DNA from: Saccharopolyspora erythraea NRRL 2338
GTDB lineage: Bacteria; Actinomycetota; Actinomycetes; Mycobacteriales; Pseudonocardiaceae
Reading direction: 5' to 3'
Assembly (NCBI RefSeq): GCF_000062885.1
Contig: NC_009142.1
Location: forward strand, 4,205,584 to 4,269,583
DNA: 64,000 nucleotides
In this document: piece by piece, positions 1 through 7,149 of the stretch
Numbering within the stretch: position 1 is the stretch's first letter
Layout of the letters: each line of letters opens with the position of its first letter
The notes under the pieces: model-generated
What the model was told of the DNA's origin: nothing
The model's input: only the letters and a program-made list of their open reading frames with translations
Database searches by the model: none
Program-made: the position numbers and the translations under genes

Positions 1-696
1 GGAGGCACCCGGGTAGGCCAGCAGCGCGCCGAAGAACTCGCCCTCGGGCAGGCCGGAGGCGCCCTCTGACAGGTCGGCCACCACGACCTCGATGCCCAGC
101 GGCTCGGCGCGGGTCCGCAGCACCTCCAGCGTCTGGGGCATGGTGTCGGCGTCGACGACGAACCTCGGCGACTTCGACCGCCCGGCCCGCCGGACCAGGG
201 TCATGCCCTCGGCGGCCGCGGTAGCCTCGTCCAGCATCGAGGCGTTGGCCACCGGCACCCCGGTCAGGTCGGCGACCATCGTCTGGAAGTTCAGCAGCGC
301 CTCCAGGCGCCCCTGCGAGATCTCCGGCTGGTACGGCGTGTAGGCGGTGTACCAGGCCGGGCTCTCCAGCACGTTGCGCAGGATCACCGGCGGGGTGACG
401 GTGCCGTAGTAGCCCAGGCCGATCATCTCGGCGTGCGGGCGGCACCGCCCGGCCAGCTCGCGCAGCTCGGCCAGGGCCTGCGCCTCGGTGGCCGGCTCGG
501 GCAGCGCCAGGTGCAGGTCTCGCTCGCGGATGCCCTCCGGGACCGCGCTCTGGCCCAGCTCCTCCAGCGAGCCGACCCCGATCACGTCCAGCATGTGGGC
601 CAGCTCGGCGGGAGCGGGACCCACGTGGCGGTCGGCGAACGGGGTGCCGTGCTCCAGCGCGGCGAGCGGGATGCGGTCATGGGTCACGTCGGTCAT
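1..696 (-). CDS. gcvP: Glycine dehydrogenase (decarboxylating), P protein; N-terminal part only
   Basis: Pyridoxal-phosphate P protein of the glycine cleavage system, which decarboxylates glycine and passes the aminomethyl group to lipoylated GcvH. Only the first 232 codons are present; the 3' part lies beyond the left edge. The N-terminus, read on the minus strand, has the family signature [13 protein letters not shown] near residue 20 followed by [13 protein letters not shown]. The ATG at 694-696 has a GAGG about 9 bases upstream. The gene follows a tandem glycine riboswitch (780-972), and gcvH lies further upstream on the same strand at 3337-3723, so both belong to one regulon-like block. 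The call is firm for family; completeness cannot be judged. Confidence 0.93.
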   Translation of the reverse strand, partial: MTDVTHDRIPLAALEHGTPFADRHVGPAPAELAHMLDVIGVGSLEELGQSAVPEGIRERDLHLALPEPATEAQALAELRELAGRCRPHAEMIGLGYYGTVTPPVILRNVLESPAWYTAYTPYQPEISQGRLEALLNFQTMVADLTGVPVANASMLDEATAAAEGMTLVRRAGRSKSPRFVVDADTMPQTLEVLRTRAEPLGIEVVVADLSEGASGLPEGEFFGALLAYPGAS

Positions 697-733
697 CGCC
701 AAACCTCGATCTTTCGCGGCGGACACAGGGTTC

Positions 734-754
734 GGCAGCACGGCGGGTGCTGCC
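734..754 (-). terminator. Hairpin between glycine riboswitch and gcvP
   Basis: Perfect 8-bp stem GGCAGCAC/GTGCTGCC with a 5-base loop, placed between the second glycine aptamer and the gcvP start. It is followed on the minus strand by no clear U-run. It may be the expression platform of the riboswitch (attenuator) or a pause structure; the role is inferred from position only. Confidence 0.4.
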
Positions 755-779
755 CTCCCCCTCTGTCAATGTCCGCTGC

Positions 780-972
780 GCGAACGCCTGAGAGCTTCAC
801 CCGGATCGCACCCGGGCTTGCACCGTCGGCGGGGTCACCACTGCCGTGACGACCCGCTTTCCAGAGGTATCTCGCCCGCGCGGTCCGGTTGGCCTGAGAG
901 GTTGTCGGGGAGTGGTTGCTCCTTCGGCGCCGCACCGGTGTCCTACCGGCGCGGACTCTCCCGCGCGGGGTC
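780..972 (-). ncRNA. Tandem glycine riboswitch
   Basis: On the minus strand there are two consecutive glycine aptamers. The first opens with GGGAGAGTCC, contains GCGCCGAAGGAGCAA and closes with CTCTCAGGCC (891-900). The second contains GACGGTGCAAGC and closes with GGTGAAGCTCTCAGGC (786-794). These are the conserved core blocks of the cooperative two-aptamer glycine riboswitch. It sits directly upstream of gcvP, so glycine probably switches on expression of the P protein. The family is well known upstream of gcv genes; the exact ends given here are approximate. Confidence 0.93.
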
Positions 973-1077
973 TGCGATGCAGGGAAGCCTACCTGATCTG
1001 GAGGCGTGGGAGGACCCTCGCACCACGCCCGGCGGCCACGCACCGCACCCATCCGGCCCATCGGCCTCCGCCGGGTG

Positions 1078-1644
1078 TCAGCCGGTCTGGCGGTCCCGGC
1101 GGCGGCGTGCCAGCTCGTCGGTGGCCGACGTGGTGACCTCCACACCGTCGGCGCGCTCCGCGGGGAACTCGTGGATGGTTCCGCTGATCTCCCGCATCGC
1201 CCCGCTGACGGCGATGCCGAAAACCCCCTGGCCGCCCTGCAGCAGGTCGACCACCTCCTCGGCGGAGGTGCACTCGTAGACGGTCGTGCCGTCGCTGAAC
1301 AGCGTGATCCTGGCCAGGTCCTGCACGCCGCGGTGGCGCAGGTGGTCCACGGCGACGCGGATGTTGTGCAGTGAAACACCGGTGTCCAGCAGTCGCTTGA
1401 CCACCTTGAGCACCAGGATGTCCTTGAACGAGTACAGGCGCTGGGAGCCCGAGCCCGCCGCACCTCTTATGGACGGCCCCACCAGCTTGGTGCGCGCCCA
1501 GTAGTCGAGCTGGCGGTAGGTGATACCCGCGATCTGGCAGGCGGCCGGACCGCGGTAGCCGACGAGCTCGTCCGGTAGCGAGGCGTCCGGGAACAGCTCA
1601 CCCTGCTCCGCGGCAGCATCCCGGTTGGGTGCCTGCTCGACCAC
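1078..1644 (-). CDS. MerR family transcriptional regulator (Rv1830 type)
   Basis: A 188-residue one-component regulator with a MerR winged helix-turn-helix in the first half (GITYRQLDYWARTKLVGPSI, then RLYSFKDILVLKVVKRLLDT) and a conserved C-terminal block with VYECTSAEEVVDLLQGGQGV. This pattern is that of the MerR protein encoded next to gcvB in mycobacteria (Rv1830). The start chosen is GTG at 1644 because GAGGGGAGG lies just upstream; an open frame continues to 1755 but lacks a ribosome site and family similarity. The gene lies between the bifunctional nuclease gene and the riboswitch. The regulated genes cannot be read from the sequence. Confidence 0.88.
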   Translation of the reverse strand: MVEQAPNRDAAAEQGELFPDASLPDELVGYRGPAACQIAGITYRQLDYWARTKLVGPSIRGAAGSGSQRLYSFKDILVLKVVKRLLDTGVSLHNIRVAVDHLRHRGVQDLARITLFSDGTTVYECTSAEEVVDLLQGGQGVFGIAVSGAMREISGTIHEFPAERADGVEVTTSATDELARRRRDRQTG

Positions 1645-1831
1645 GCCTGCCTCCCCTCGTCCGGCATGATGCCGACCGACCGCCAAGGCCCTGGACCGTG
1701 CGTGACTCAGGGCTGCGAACGCCCGCGCCGCACGAGCAGCTCGCACGGGAATCACAAGCGGGCGATTCGCGTGTCTTCGACGGTAAGCCCGCCCAGGGGG
1801 GAGGTCAACGCGACGCGCGGGGAGACGACGA

Positions 1832-1861
1832 GGCCCCCGGCGCGACCGCGCGCCGGGGGCC
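1832..1861 (-). terminator. Strong GC hairpin after the nuclease-family gene
   Basis: 13-bp perfect stem (GGCCCCCGGCGCG / CGCGCCGGGGGCC) with a 4-base loop ACCG, starting 27 bases past the stop of the 1888-2364 gene on the minus strand. It probably separates that gene from the MerR gene. No U-tract follows, which is common for actinomycete terminators. Confidence 0.65.
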
Positions 1862-1887
1862 CGTCCAAGCCCGCACCGGGCGCCGGT

Positions 1888-2364
1888 TCAGGTGTCGGCG
1901 CCGCGGAAGTCCTCCGGCGAGACCGAGTCCAGGAACTCCCGGAACTTCTCGACCTCGTCCTCCTGCTCGTCCGGGATGATCAGCCCGGCCTCGTCGAGCA
2001 CCGACTCGTCGGCGTGGATGGGCACACCCACCCGCAGCGCCAGCGCGACCGAGTCGCTCGGCCTGGCCGAGACCCGCACGTCACCGTCGAAGACGAGCTC
2101 CGCGTAGAACGTGCCCTCCTGCAGGTCGGTGATGCGGACCTGCTCCAGGTCCCGCCCCAGCGCCCCGATGACGTCCTTGAGCAGGTCGTGGGTCAGGGGT
2201 CTCGCAGGGCGCACGCCCTGCTGCTCCAACGCGATGGCGGTCGCCTCCACCGAGCCGATCCAGATCGGCAGGTAGCGCTCGCCCTCGGTCTCGCGCAGCA
2301 ACAGGATCGGCTGGTTGGCTGGTAGTTCCACTCGCACGCCGACGACGCGCATCTCACTGCTCAT
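1888..2364 (-). CDS. Bifunctional nuclease family protein (DUF151)
   Basis: 158-residue protein of the DUF151/bifunctional nuclease family, the counterpart of mycobacterial Rv1829. The family features are visible: an N-terminal MRVVGVRVELPANQPILLL strand, the central segment RYLPIWIGSVEATAIALEQQ, and RPSDSVALALRVGVPIHADE. The family has RNase/DNase activity in some members; the cellular role in actinobacteria is not settled. The ATG at 2364 sits about 10 bases after GGAGGAGG; a TTG two codons upstream (2370) is the alternative start. It is neighbour to garA and MerR as in mycobacteria. Confidence 0.88.
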   Translation of the reverse strand: MSSEMRVVGVRVELPANQPILLLRETEGERYLPIWIGSVEATAIALEQQGVRPARPLTHDLLKDVIGALGRDLEQVRITDLQEGTFYAELVFDGDVRVSARPSDSVALALRVGVPIHADESVLDEAGLIIPDEQEDEVEKFREFLDSVSPEDFRGADT

Positions 2365-2529
2365 CGTCAAATCGCCTCCTCCAGCGCGCCGGGGCGTGAC
2401 GTCCTCGTCGAGGATCTCGCACCGGCGTCTCCGACGCTACCCGCGATACGGCGGACACGCCCATCCCTCGGCTGTCGATCAGCCACCGTTTTCCGCGGCC
2501 TGGCGCCTCGGCAGGCCGAGAACCGATAC

Positions 2530-2556
2530 CTGAGCTCACCATTGAGCAACACTCAG
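2530..2556. promoter_or_regulatory. Cluster of TGAG/CTCA inverted half-sites
   Basis: Inside this stretch GCTCA (2534-2538) and TGAGC (2543-2547) form an inverted repeat with a 4-base spacer, nested within outer arms CTGAG (2530-2534) and CTCAG (2552-2556). It lies about 165 bases upstream of the nuclease-family start, in its likely promoter region. It could bind a MerR-type protein; this is inference. Confidence 0.35.
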
Positions 2557-2702
2557 CACGATACACCGCCGACCGGCCCCGTAGGGGCGGTCGGAAGGCC
2601 CCGAAACCCAACTGCAAACACGTGATTCGGCTGGGGCGCCGGCGCATCCGCGGGCGGGTCCGGCCGGGTCGCCGCGCGGGTTCGCGCAGTACCACGAACG
2701 AC

Positions 2703-2734
2703 CGGGGCGGCGCCGGTTGCTCGGCGCCGCCCCG
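2703..2734 (-). terminator. Terminator after garA
   Basis: 12-bp perfect stem (CGGGGCGGCGCC / GGCGCCGCCCCG) with an 8-base loop, beginning about 20 bases after the garA stop at 2756 on the minus strand. Very stable and correctly placed for ending the gcvH-garA transcript. Confidence 0.75.
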
Positions 2735-2755
2735 ATGCCCGTTCCTCACGCCGAC

Positions 2756-3220
2756 CTAGCGGCCTTGTCCCCCGTCGATCGGGCCGGTCAGGAAGACCAA
2801 CCGGAACTTCCCGATCTGCACCTCGTCGCCGTTGGCGAGCACCGAGGTGTCCACCGGCTCGCGGTTGACGTAGGTGCCGTTGAGGCTGCCCACGTCGACG
2901 ACCACGAAGTCGTTGCCCTCCCGGCGGAACTCGGCGTGCCGCCGCGAGACCGTGACGTCGTCCAGGAAGATGTCGCTGTCCGGATGGCGTCCGGCGCTGG
3001 TCGTGTCCCGGTCGAGCAGGAATCGCGAACCCGCGTTCGGGCCGCGCTTGACCACCAGCAGGGCGGCGCCTGCGGGCAGCGCGTCCACCCCGGACGCGGC
3101 AGGCTGCTCCGCGGGCGCGCTCTCGGTGCTTTCCGGCTCCGAGAGGAAGGGCCTGAAGACCGAGGTGGTCTCCGGTGACTGCTCCGGCGGAACGTCGCCG
3201 GAGCCGCTGTTGTGGCTCAC
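2756..3220 (-). CDS. garA: FHA-domain metabolic switch protein GarA/OdhI
   Basis: 154-residue forkhead-associated protein. In mycobacteria and corynebacteria GarA/OdhI inhibits 2-oxoglutarate dehydrogenase and modulates glutamate metabolism until PknB/PknG phosphorylate its N-terminal threonines. The phosphorylation segment ETTSVFRPFL is present at residues 17-26. The FHA domain spans about residues 53-145, with SAGRHPDSDIFLDD, VSRRHAEFRR and GSLNGTYVN, which are the phosphopeptide-binding loops. GTG start at 3220 is preceded by GAGGAG. It lies just downstream of gcvH as in Mycobacterium. Confidence 0.95.
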   Translation of the reverse strand: MSHNSGSGDVPPEQSPETTSVFRPFLSEPESTESAPAEQPAASGVDALPAGAALLVVKRGPNAGSRFLLDRDTTSAGRHPDSDIFLDDVTVSRRHAEFRREGNDFVVVDVGSLNGTYVNREPVDTSVLANGDEVQIGKFRLVFLTGPIDGGQGR

Positions 3221-3336
3221 CTGAGCTCTCCTCTACGCGGATAGATCGTGCGAAGTGTCTTCCAACGTACCGTGTCGTCAACGGCGAGTTGCGCGCGAGT
3301 CCCGACAAAGGTCGAGGACACCGCCGAGATCGACGA

Positions 3337-3723
3337 TCAGTCCTGGTCGGTCAACTGCCGGTAGGCGTTCTCGTCGAGCAGCCGGTCGAGCGCGGCAGGG
3401 TCGGCAGGCCGGATCTCGACCATCCAGCCGTCGCCGAACGGGTCGGTGTTGACCAGGTCCGGCTCGTCGCCCAGGCGCTCGTTGCCCTTGACGACCTCGC
3501 CCTCCACCGGGGCGTAGAGCTCCGAGACGCTCTTGGTCGACTCGACCTCGCCCATGCTCTCGCCCGCGCTCACCTTGCTCCCCTCGTCGGGGAGCTGGAC
3601 GAAGACCACGTCGCCGAGCTGACGCTGGGCGTAGTCGGTGATTCCGACGCGAACGGTGCCCTCACCGCTGGGCAGAACCCACTCGTGCTCGCTGGTGTAC
3701 CTGATCCGTTCGGGGGCCGTCAC
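3337..3723 (-). CDS. gcvH: Glycine cleavage system H protein
   Basis: 128-residue lipoyl carrier that shuttles the aminomethyl intermediate between P, T and L proteins. Family blocks are RYTSEHEWV at the N-terminus, GITDYAQRQLGDVVFVQLP, and the lipoylation site ESTKSVSELYAPVEGEV, with the lysine in the ESTKS turn. The start is GTG at 3723, preceded by AGGAAGG, which gives the normal family length; the frame remains open upstream to 3825 without similarity. It is probably cotranscribed with garA (116 bases downstream). gcvP is at the left edge on the same strand, while gcvT is not in the window. Confidence 0.95.
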   Translation of the reverse strand: MTAPERIRYTSEHEWVLPSGEGTVRVGITDYAQRQLGDVVFVQLPDEGSKVSAGESMGEVESTKSVSELYAPVEGEVVKGNERLGDEPDLVNTDPFGDGWMVEIRPADPAALDRLLDENAYRQLTDQD

Positions 3724-3835
3724 CTGGTCCCGCCCTTCCTGTGTTGCCAGAGCCGTGTGCTCCCACCGGGTGAAGATCGCCCGGCGGGTCCGGCGAGCGT
3801 ATTTCGCCGACAGCGCGGGCCGCAAGGCACCCGGG

Positions 3836-4552
3836 TCAGGTCCGCGCCGCCCTGCGCGCCGCGCGGACCGCGGCCACGACCTGGGACAGGTAGAGCAGTC
3901 CCGCCCACAGGTAGAGCGCGCCGCCCCAGCACGTGAAGGCGTAGGCGATCGGGCGGACCACCGCGGAGAAGGTGAAGTCGCCCTGCACGAGAAGCAGCAG
4001 CGGGAAGGCGTACATCAGGCAGAAGGTGGCCGCCTTGCCCAGGTAGTGCACCTCGGGCGGCTCGTAGCCGTGGTAGCGCAGCACCGGCAGGCACAGCGTG
4101 AGCACCACGTCGCGTCCGATGAGCGCCGCGGCGACCCACCAGGGCACCACGTCGCGCATCACGAACGCGACCAGGGTGGCGACGATGTAGAGGCGGTCGG
4201 CGGCGGGGTCCAGCAGCTCCCCGACCCGGCTGTACTGGTTCAACCAGCGGGCCAGCTTGCCGTCCAGCCAGTCGGTCGCGCCGCTGATGACGAGCACCAG
4301 CAGCGCGAGCAGGTCGTTCTGCGGGCCGAGCAGCAGCCACAGGAAAAGCGGAACGCCGGCCAGGCGGATCGCGCTGAGGAGGTTCGGCAGCGTCAGCCAC
4401 GGATCGTCCCAGACGCCGGCGGCGGCTTCCCTGATCCGCGCGAGTCCGGGGTCGGCCCCCTGTTCCGATCCGGCGGGCCGCGACCGCTCCGGGTCCGGCT
4501 CCGAGCCGGTTCCCCGCGCGGTGTTCTCCGTGGTGCCGTCGGCGTCCTGCAC
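3836..4552 (-). CDS. CDP-alcohol phosphatidyltransferase family membrane protein (PgsA2-like)
   Basis: Membrane enzyme of the CDP-alcohol phosphatidyltransferase family, which transfers a phosphatidyl group from CDP-diacylglycerol to an alcohol acceptor. The complete motif DG-x2-AR-x8-G-x3-D-x3-D is visible (DGKLAR, then GELLDPAADR). Several hydrophobic segments follow. It corresponds by position to mycobacterial pgsA2 (Rv1822), near gcvH and garA, so glycerol-phosphate or a related acceptor is likely but not proven. GTG codons at 4552 and 4555 both follow GGGGAGGGG; an ATG at 4594 and the frame to 4621 would translate through a perfect palindrome and look less likely. Confidence 0.85.
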   Translation of the reverse strand: MQDADGTTENTARGTGSEPDPERSRPAGSEQGADPGLARIREAAAGVWDDPWLTLPNLLSAIRLAGVPLFLWLLLGPQNDLLALLVLVISGATDWLDGKLARWLNQYSRVGELLDPAADRLYIVATLVAFVMRDVVPWWVAAALIGRDVVLTLCLPVLRYHGYEPPEVHYLGKAATFCLMYAFPLLLLVQGDFTFSAVVRPIAYAFTCWGGALYLWAGLLYLSQVVAAVRAARRAART

Positions 4553-4585
4553 CACGAGCCCCTCCCCGAAACGGTTGTCACGAAC

Positions 4586-4607
4586 TACCCGCATCCGGAT
4601 GCGGGTA
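4586..4607. promoter_or_regulatory. Perfect 22-bp palindrome upstream of the phosphatidyltransferase gene
   Basis: Arms TACCCGCATCC and GGATGCGGGTA are exact inverted repeats with no spacer; half of it (GCATCCGG) recurs at 4611-4618. It lies about 30 bases upstream of the likely GTG start at 4552 and 80 bases past the stop of the small gene at 4690. It could be an operator or a short terminator stem. Confidence 0.5.
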
Positions 4608-4689
4608 TGCGCATCCGGCACCGATCAGGGTGCCACACACCTCGGGCAACGGTCCTGGCGGCTGGGCAGTCCGTCCCCCGGCGGGGTGC

Positions 4690-4911
4690 TCAACGTGGAC
4701 GGTGGCTCCAGCCCCGGCGGCGGAGGTCGGCGTCGGTGAGGAACCGGGCACGGCGGCGGTCGTCGACGCCGGCCCAGCGGGCGCCTCTGACACCTTCGAG
4801 TACGTAGGAGTGGCCGCCGCTCCACACCACGCTGCGCGGCGCGGTGGGCAGGTCGGCCTGGTCCGCTCCGCTCGAATCGGTTTCCGTCGTAGTCGACGTG
4901 TCCGTGCTCAT
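4690..4911 (-). CDS. Small conserved-looking hypothetical protein
   Basis: 73-residue hydrophilic protein. The N-terminus is rich in Ser/Thr/Asp (MSTDTSTTTETDSSGADQ) and the C-terminal half has RSVVWSGGHSYVLEGV followed by an arginine-rich tail. I do not recognise the family. The ATG at 4911 has GGAGGT 10 bases upstream, and a plausible promoter lies at 4956-4983. There is no membrane segment or signal peptide. It is transcribed toward the phosphatidyltransferase gene; function unknown. Confidence 0.6.
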   Translation of the reverse strand: MSTDTSTTTETDSSGADQADLPTAPRSVVWSGGHSYVLEGVRGARWAGVDDRRRARFLTDADLRRRGWSHRPR

Positions 4912-5216
4912 CTCCGGTAGCACCTCCGTACCGGTTGTCGGTCCACCCCGGTGTGTCGTTAGCCCGAATCCCCGGCCTGCAAAGGATTGTGTTCGATCGA
5001 TCACGCCCTGTCGCGCCGATTCGGCCCGTCTGGCGACAAGTGGACGGGGGCGGTCGCCGAAGTGACCACCGGCGGTCGCGGCCCGCACCCGCCGGGCTGA
5101 AGTCCGCCGACCGCTCGGCGTTCGTTCACCGCCGCGGCGCCGTGGTGGTGCCGAGCGCGCGGGTGCGGTAGGACACTCACGGTCAGCAGTCCGGCACGCG
5201 CGGGAGGTACATCGTC
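4912..5216. other. Divergent intergenic region
   Basis: 305 bases separating the minus-strand small gene from the plus-strand CoA ligase gene. Besides the minus-strand promoter candidate at 4956-4983 and the GGGAGG ribosome site just before 5217 I see no further structured element. Confidence 0.5.
4956..4983 (-). promoter_or_regulatory. Candidate promoter of the 4690-4911 gene
   Basis: On the minus strand TTTGCA (4978-4983) and TAACGA (4956-4961) are separated by 16 bases, a reasonable -35/-10 pair, giving a short leader of roughly 40 bases before the ATG at 4911. Motif match only. Confidence 0.4.
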
Positions 5217-7097
5217 ATGGGCGCATACGCCGACGCCTACCAACGGAGTTCGTCGGACCCGGAAGGGTTCTGGCTGGACGCGGCCGACGCGATCGACTGG
5301 GAGCGGAGCCCGAGCCGGGCACTCGACGACTCGCGGGCGCCGCTGTACCGGTGGTTCCCCGACGGAGTCCTCAACACCTGCTTCAACGCTCTCGACCGGC
5401 ACGTGCGCGACGGCCGCGGCGAGCAGGACGCGCTGGTCTGGGACTCCGCGATGACCGGCACCGTGTCGCGGTGGACCTACCGGGAGCTGCTGGAGCGGGT
5501 GTCGGTGTTCGCGGGCGCCCTGCGCGCCCAGGGGGTCGAGCGGGGCGACCGGGTGGTGATCTACCTGCCGATGGTGCCCGAGGCGGCGGTGGCGATGCTG
5601 GCCTGCGCCCGGATCGGTGCCGTGCACTCGGTGGTCTTCGGCGGCTTCGCCCCCCGGGAGCTCGCGGCCCGCGTGGACGACGCCCGCCCGAAGGTGATCG
5701 TGGCGGCCTCGTGCGGGCTGGAGCCCAACCGCGTCGTGGAGTACAAGCCGATCGTCGACGAGGCGCTGCGGCTGTCCGAGCACCGGCCCGACCGGGTCAT
5801 CGTGCTCCAGCGCGAGCAGGCCACCGCCGCGCTCGGCGAGCGCGACCTCGACTGGGACGACGCCGTGGCCGGGGCCGAACCTGCGGACTGCGTGCCCGTG
5901 GCGGCGACCGACCCGCTCTACGTCCTCTACACCTCCGGCACGACCGGCCGGCCCAAGGGCGTGGTCCGCGACAACGGCGGGCACGCGGTGGCGCTGCGGT
6001 GGTCGATGTCGGCCATCTACGACATCGGGCCGGGCGAGGTGTTCTGGACGGCCTCCGACGTCGGCTGGGTCGTCGGCCACTCCTACATCGTCTACGGACC
6101 GCTGCTGGCGGGCGCGACCACGATCGTCTACGAGGGCAAACCGGTGGGCACGCCCGACTCCGGCGCGTTCTGGCGGGTGATCGCCGAGCACGGGGTGAAG
6201 TCGCTGTTCACCGCGCCGACGGCGTTCCGGGCCATCAAGCGGGTCGACCCCGACGCGGTCGAGCTGGCCAAGCACGACATCTCCAGCCTGCGGTCGCTGT
6301 TCCTGGCCGGGGAGCGGCTGGACCCGGAGACCTACCAGTGGGCCGTCGGCAAGCTGGGCATCCCGGTCGTGGACCACTGGTGGCAGACCGAGACGGGGTG
6401 GCCGATCTGCGCCAACCCGCGCGGGCTGGAGCCGATGCCGGTCAAGCCCGGTTCGCCGACCGTGCCGGTGCCCGGCTACCAGGTGGAGATCCTCGACCAG
6501 TCGGGCGAACCCGTGCCCACCGGCCGGGACGGCGCGATCTGCATCCGCCTCCCGCTGCCGCCCGGGACGCTGCCGACGCTGTGGAACGCCGACGACCGGT
6601 TCCGCGGCGAGTACCTGGAGCGCTACCCCGGCTACTACCTGACCGGCGACAGCGGGCACGTCGACGAGGACGGCTACGTGTTCGTCATGGGCCGCACCGA
6701 CGACGTGATCAACGTCGCCGGGCACCGCCTCTCGACCGGTTCGATGGAGGCCGTGCTGGCCGAGCACCCCGCGGTGGCCGAGTGCGCGGTGATCGGCGTG
6801 CGCGACGCGCTGAAGGGCCAGGTCCCGCGCGGCTTCGTGGTGCTCAAGGCCGGGGTGGAGGTCGACGAGGAGAAGCTGCGCGGCGAGCTGGTTGCCGCCG
6901 TCCGCGACCAGATCGGCCCGGTCGCGGCCTTCCGGGACGTCAGCGTCGTCGACGGGCTGCCCAAGACCCGCTCCGGCAAGATCCTGCGCAAGTCGATGCG
7001 CGAGATCGCCGACACCGGCCAGACGAAGGTGCCGTCCACGATCGAGGATCCGGCGGTGCTCGACGCCCTGCGCCCGGCTCTGCGCCCTGGAGGCTGA
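5217..7097 (+). CDS. prpE: Propionyl-CoA synthetase-like acyl-CoA ligase
   Basis: 626-residue AMP-forming ligase that activates a short carboxylate, most likely propionate, to its CoA thioester. The family motifs are in order: YTSGTTGRPKGVVRDNGGH (adenylate loop), the PrpE-type block FTAPTAFRAIKRVDPDAVEL, WWQTETGWP, TGDSG, GRTDDVINVAGHR, and the catalytic lysine segment LPKTRSGKILRK that is regulated by acetylation in homologues. The block around RAIKR favours the propionyl/ACSS3 branch over acetyl-CoA synthetase. The ATG at 5217 follows GGGAGG. It is monocistronic, convergent with the LysR gene. Acetate or other short acids are possible alternative substrates. Confidence 0.85.
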   Translation: MGAYADAYQRSSSDPEGFWLDAADAIDWERSPSRALDDSRAPLYRWFPDGVLNTCFNALDRHVRDGRGEQDALVWDSAMTGTVSRWTYRELLERVSVFAGALRAQGVERGDRVVIYLPMVPEAAVAMLACARIGAVHSVVFGGFAPRELAARVDDARPKVIVAASCGLEPNRVVEYKPIVDEALRLSEHRPDRVIVLQREQATAALGERDLDWDDAVAGAEPADCVPVAATDPLYVLYTSGTTGRPKGVVRDNGGHAVALRWSMSAIYDIGPGEVFWTASDVGWVVGHSYIVYGPLLAGATTIVYEGKPVGTPDSGAFWRVIAEHGVKSLFTAPTAFRAIKRVDPDAVELAKHDISSLRSLFLAGERLDPETYQWAVGKLGIPVVDHWWQTETGWPICANPRGLEPMPVKPGSPTVPVPGYQVEILDQSGEPVPTGRDGAICIRLPLPPGTLPTLWNADDRFRGEYLERYPGYYLTGDSGHVDEDGYVFVMGRTDDVINVAGHRLSTGSMEAVLAEHPAVAECAVIGVRDALKGQVPRGFVVLKAGVEVDEEKLRGELVAAVRDQIGPVAAFRDVSVVDGLPKTRSGKILRKSMREIADTGQTKVPSTIEDPAVLDALRPALRPGG

Positions 7098-7149
7098 CGG
7101 GACCCCGGGCCGGGTGTTGGCGGGCGCGGACCGCCCGTGCGGTGCCGCA

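Larger units (their letters stand above)
2365..2755. other. Non-coding interval where a FtsR/MerR gene would be expected
   Basis: 391 bases between the nuclease-family gene and garA. It holds the terminator at 2703-2734, a second bulged hairpin at 2569-2594, and a cluster of TGAG/CTCA half-sites at 2530-2556. In mycobacteria and corynebacteria a MerR-type gene (Rv1828/FtsR) lies at this place. Reading all frames here I see no helix-turn-helix or other recognisable protein. Confidence 0.6.

Noticed and set aside
693-1463. Long minus-strand open frame across the riboswitch
   Set aside because: Its translation is Arg/Ala/Pro-rich without family motifs and it overlaps the real MerR gene in another frame; the region reads clearly as a tandem glycine aptamer.
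2354-2749. Possible FtsR/MerR gene between garA and the nuclease gene
   Set aside because: Peptide is Arg/Pro-rich without a helix-turn-helix; read as non-coding.
7121-7137. Short hairpin between the CoA ligase and LysR genes
   Set aside because: Only 6 bp of stem; too weak in this GC-rich background to call a terminator.
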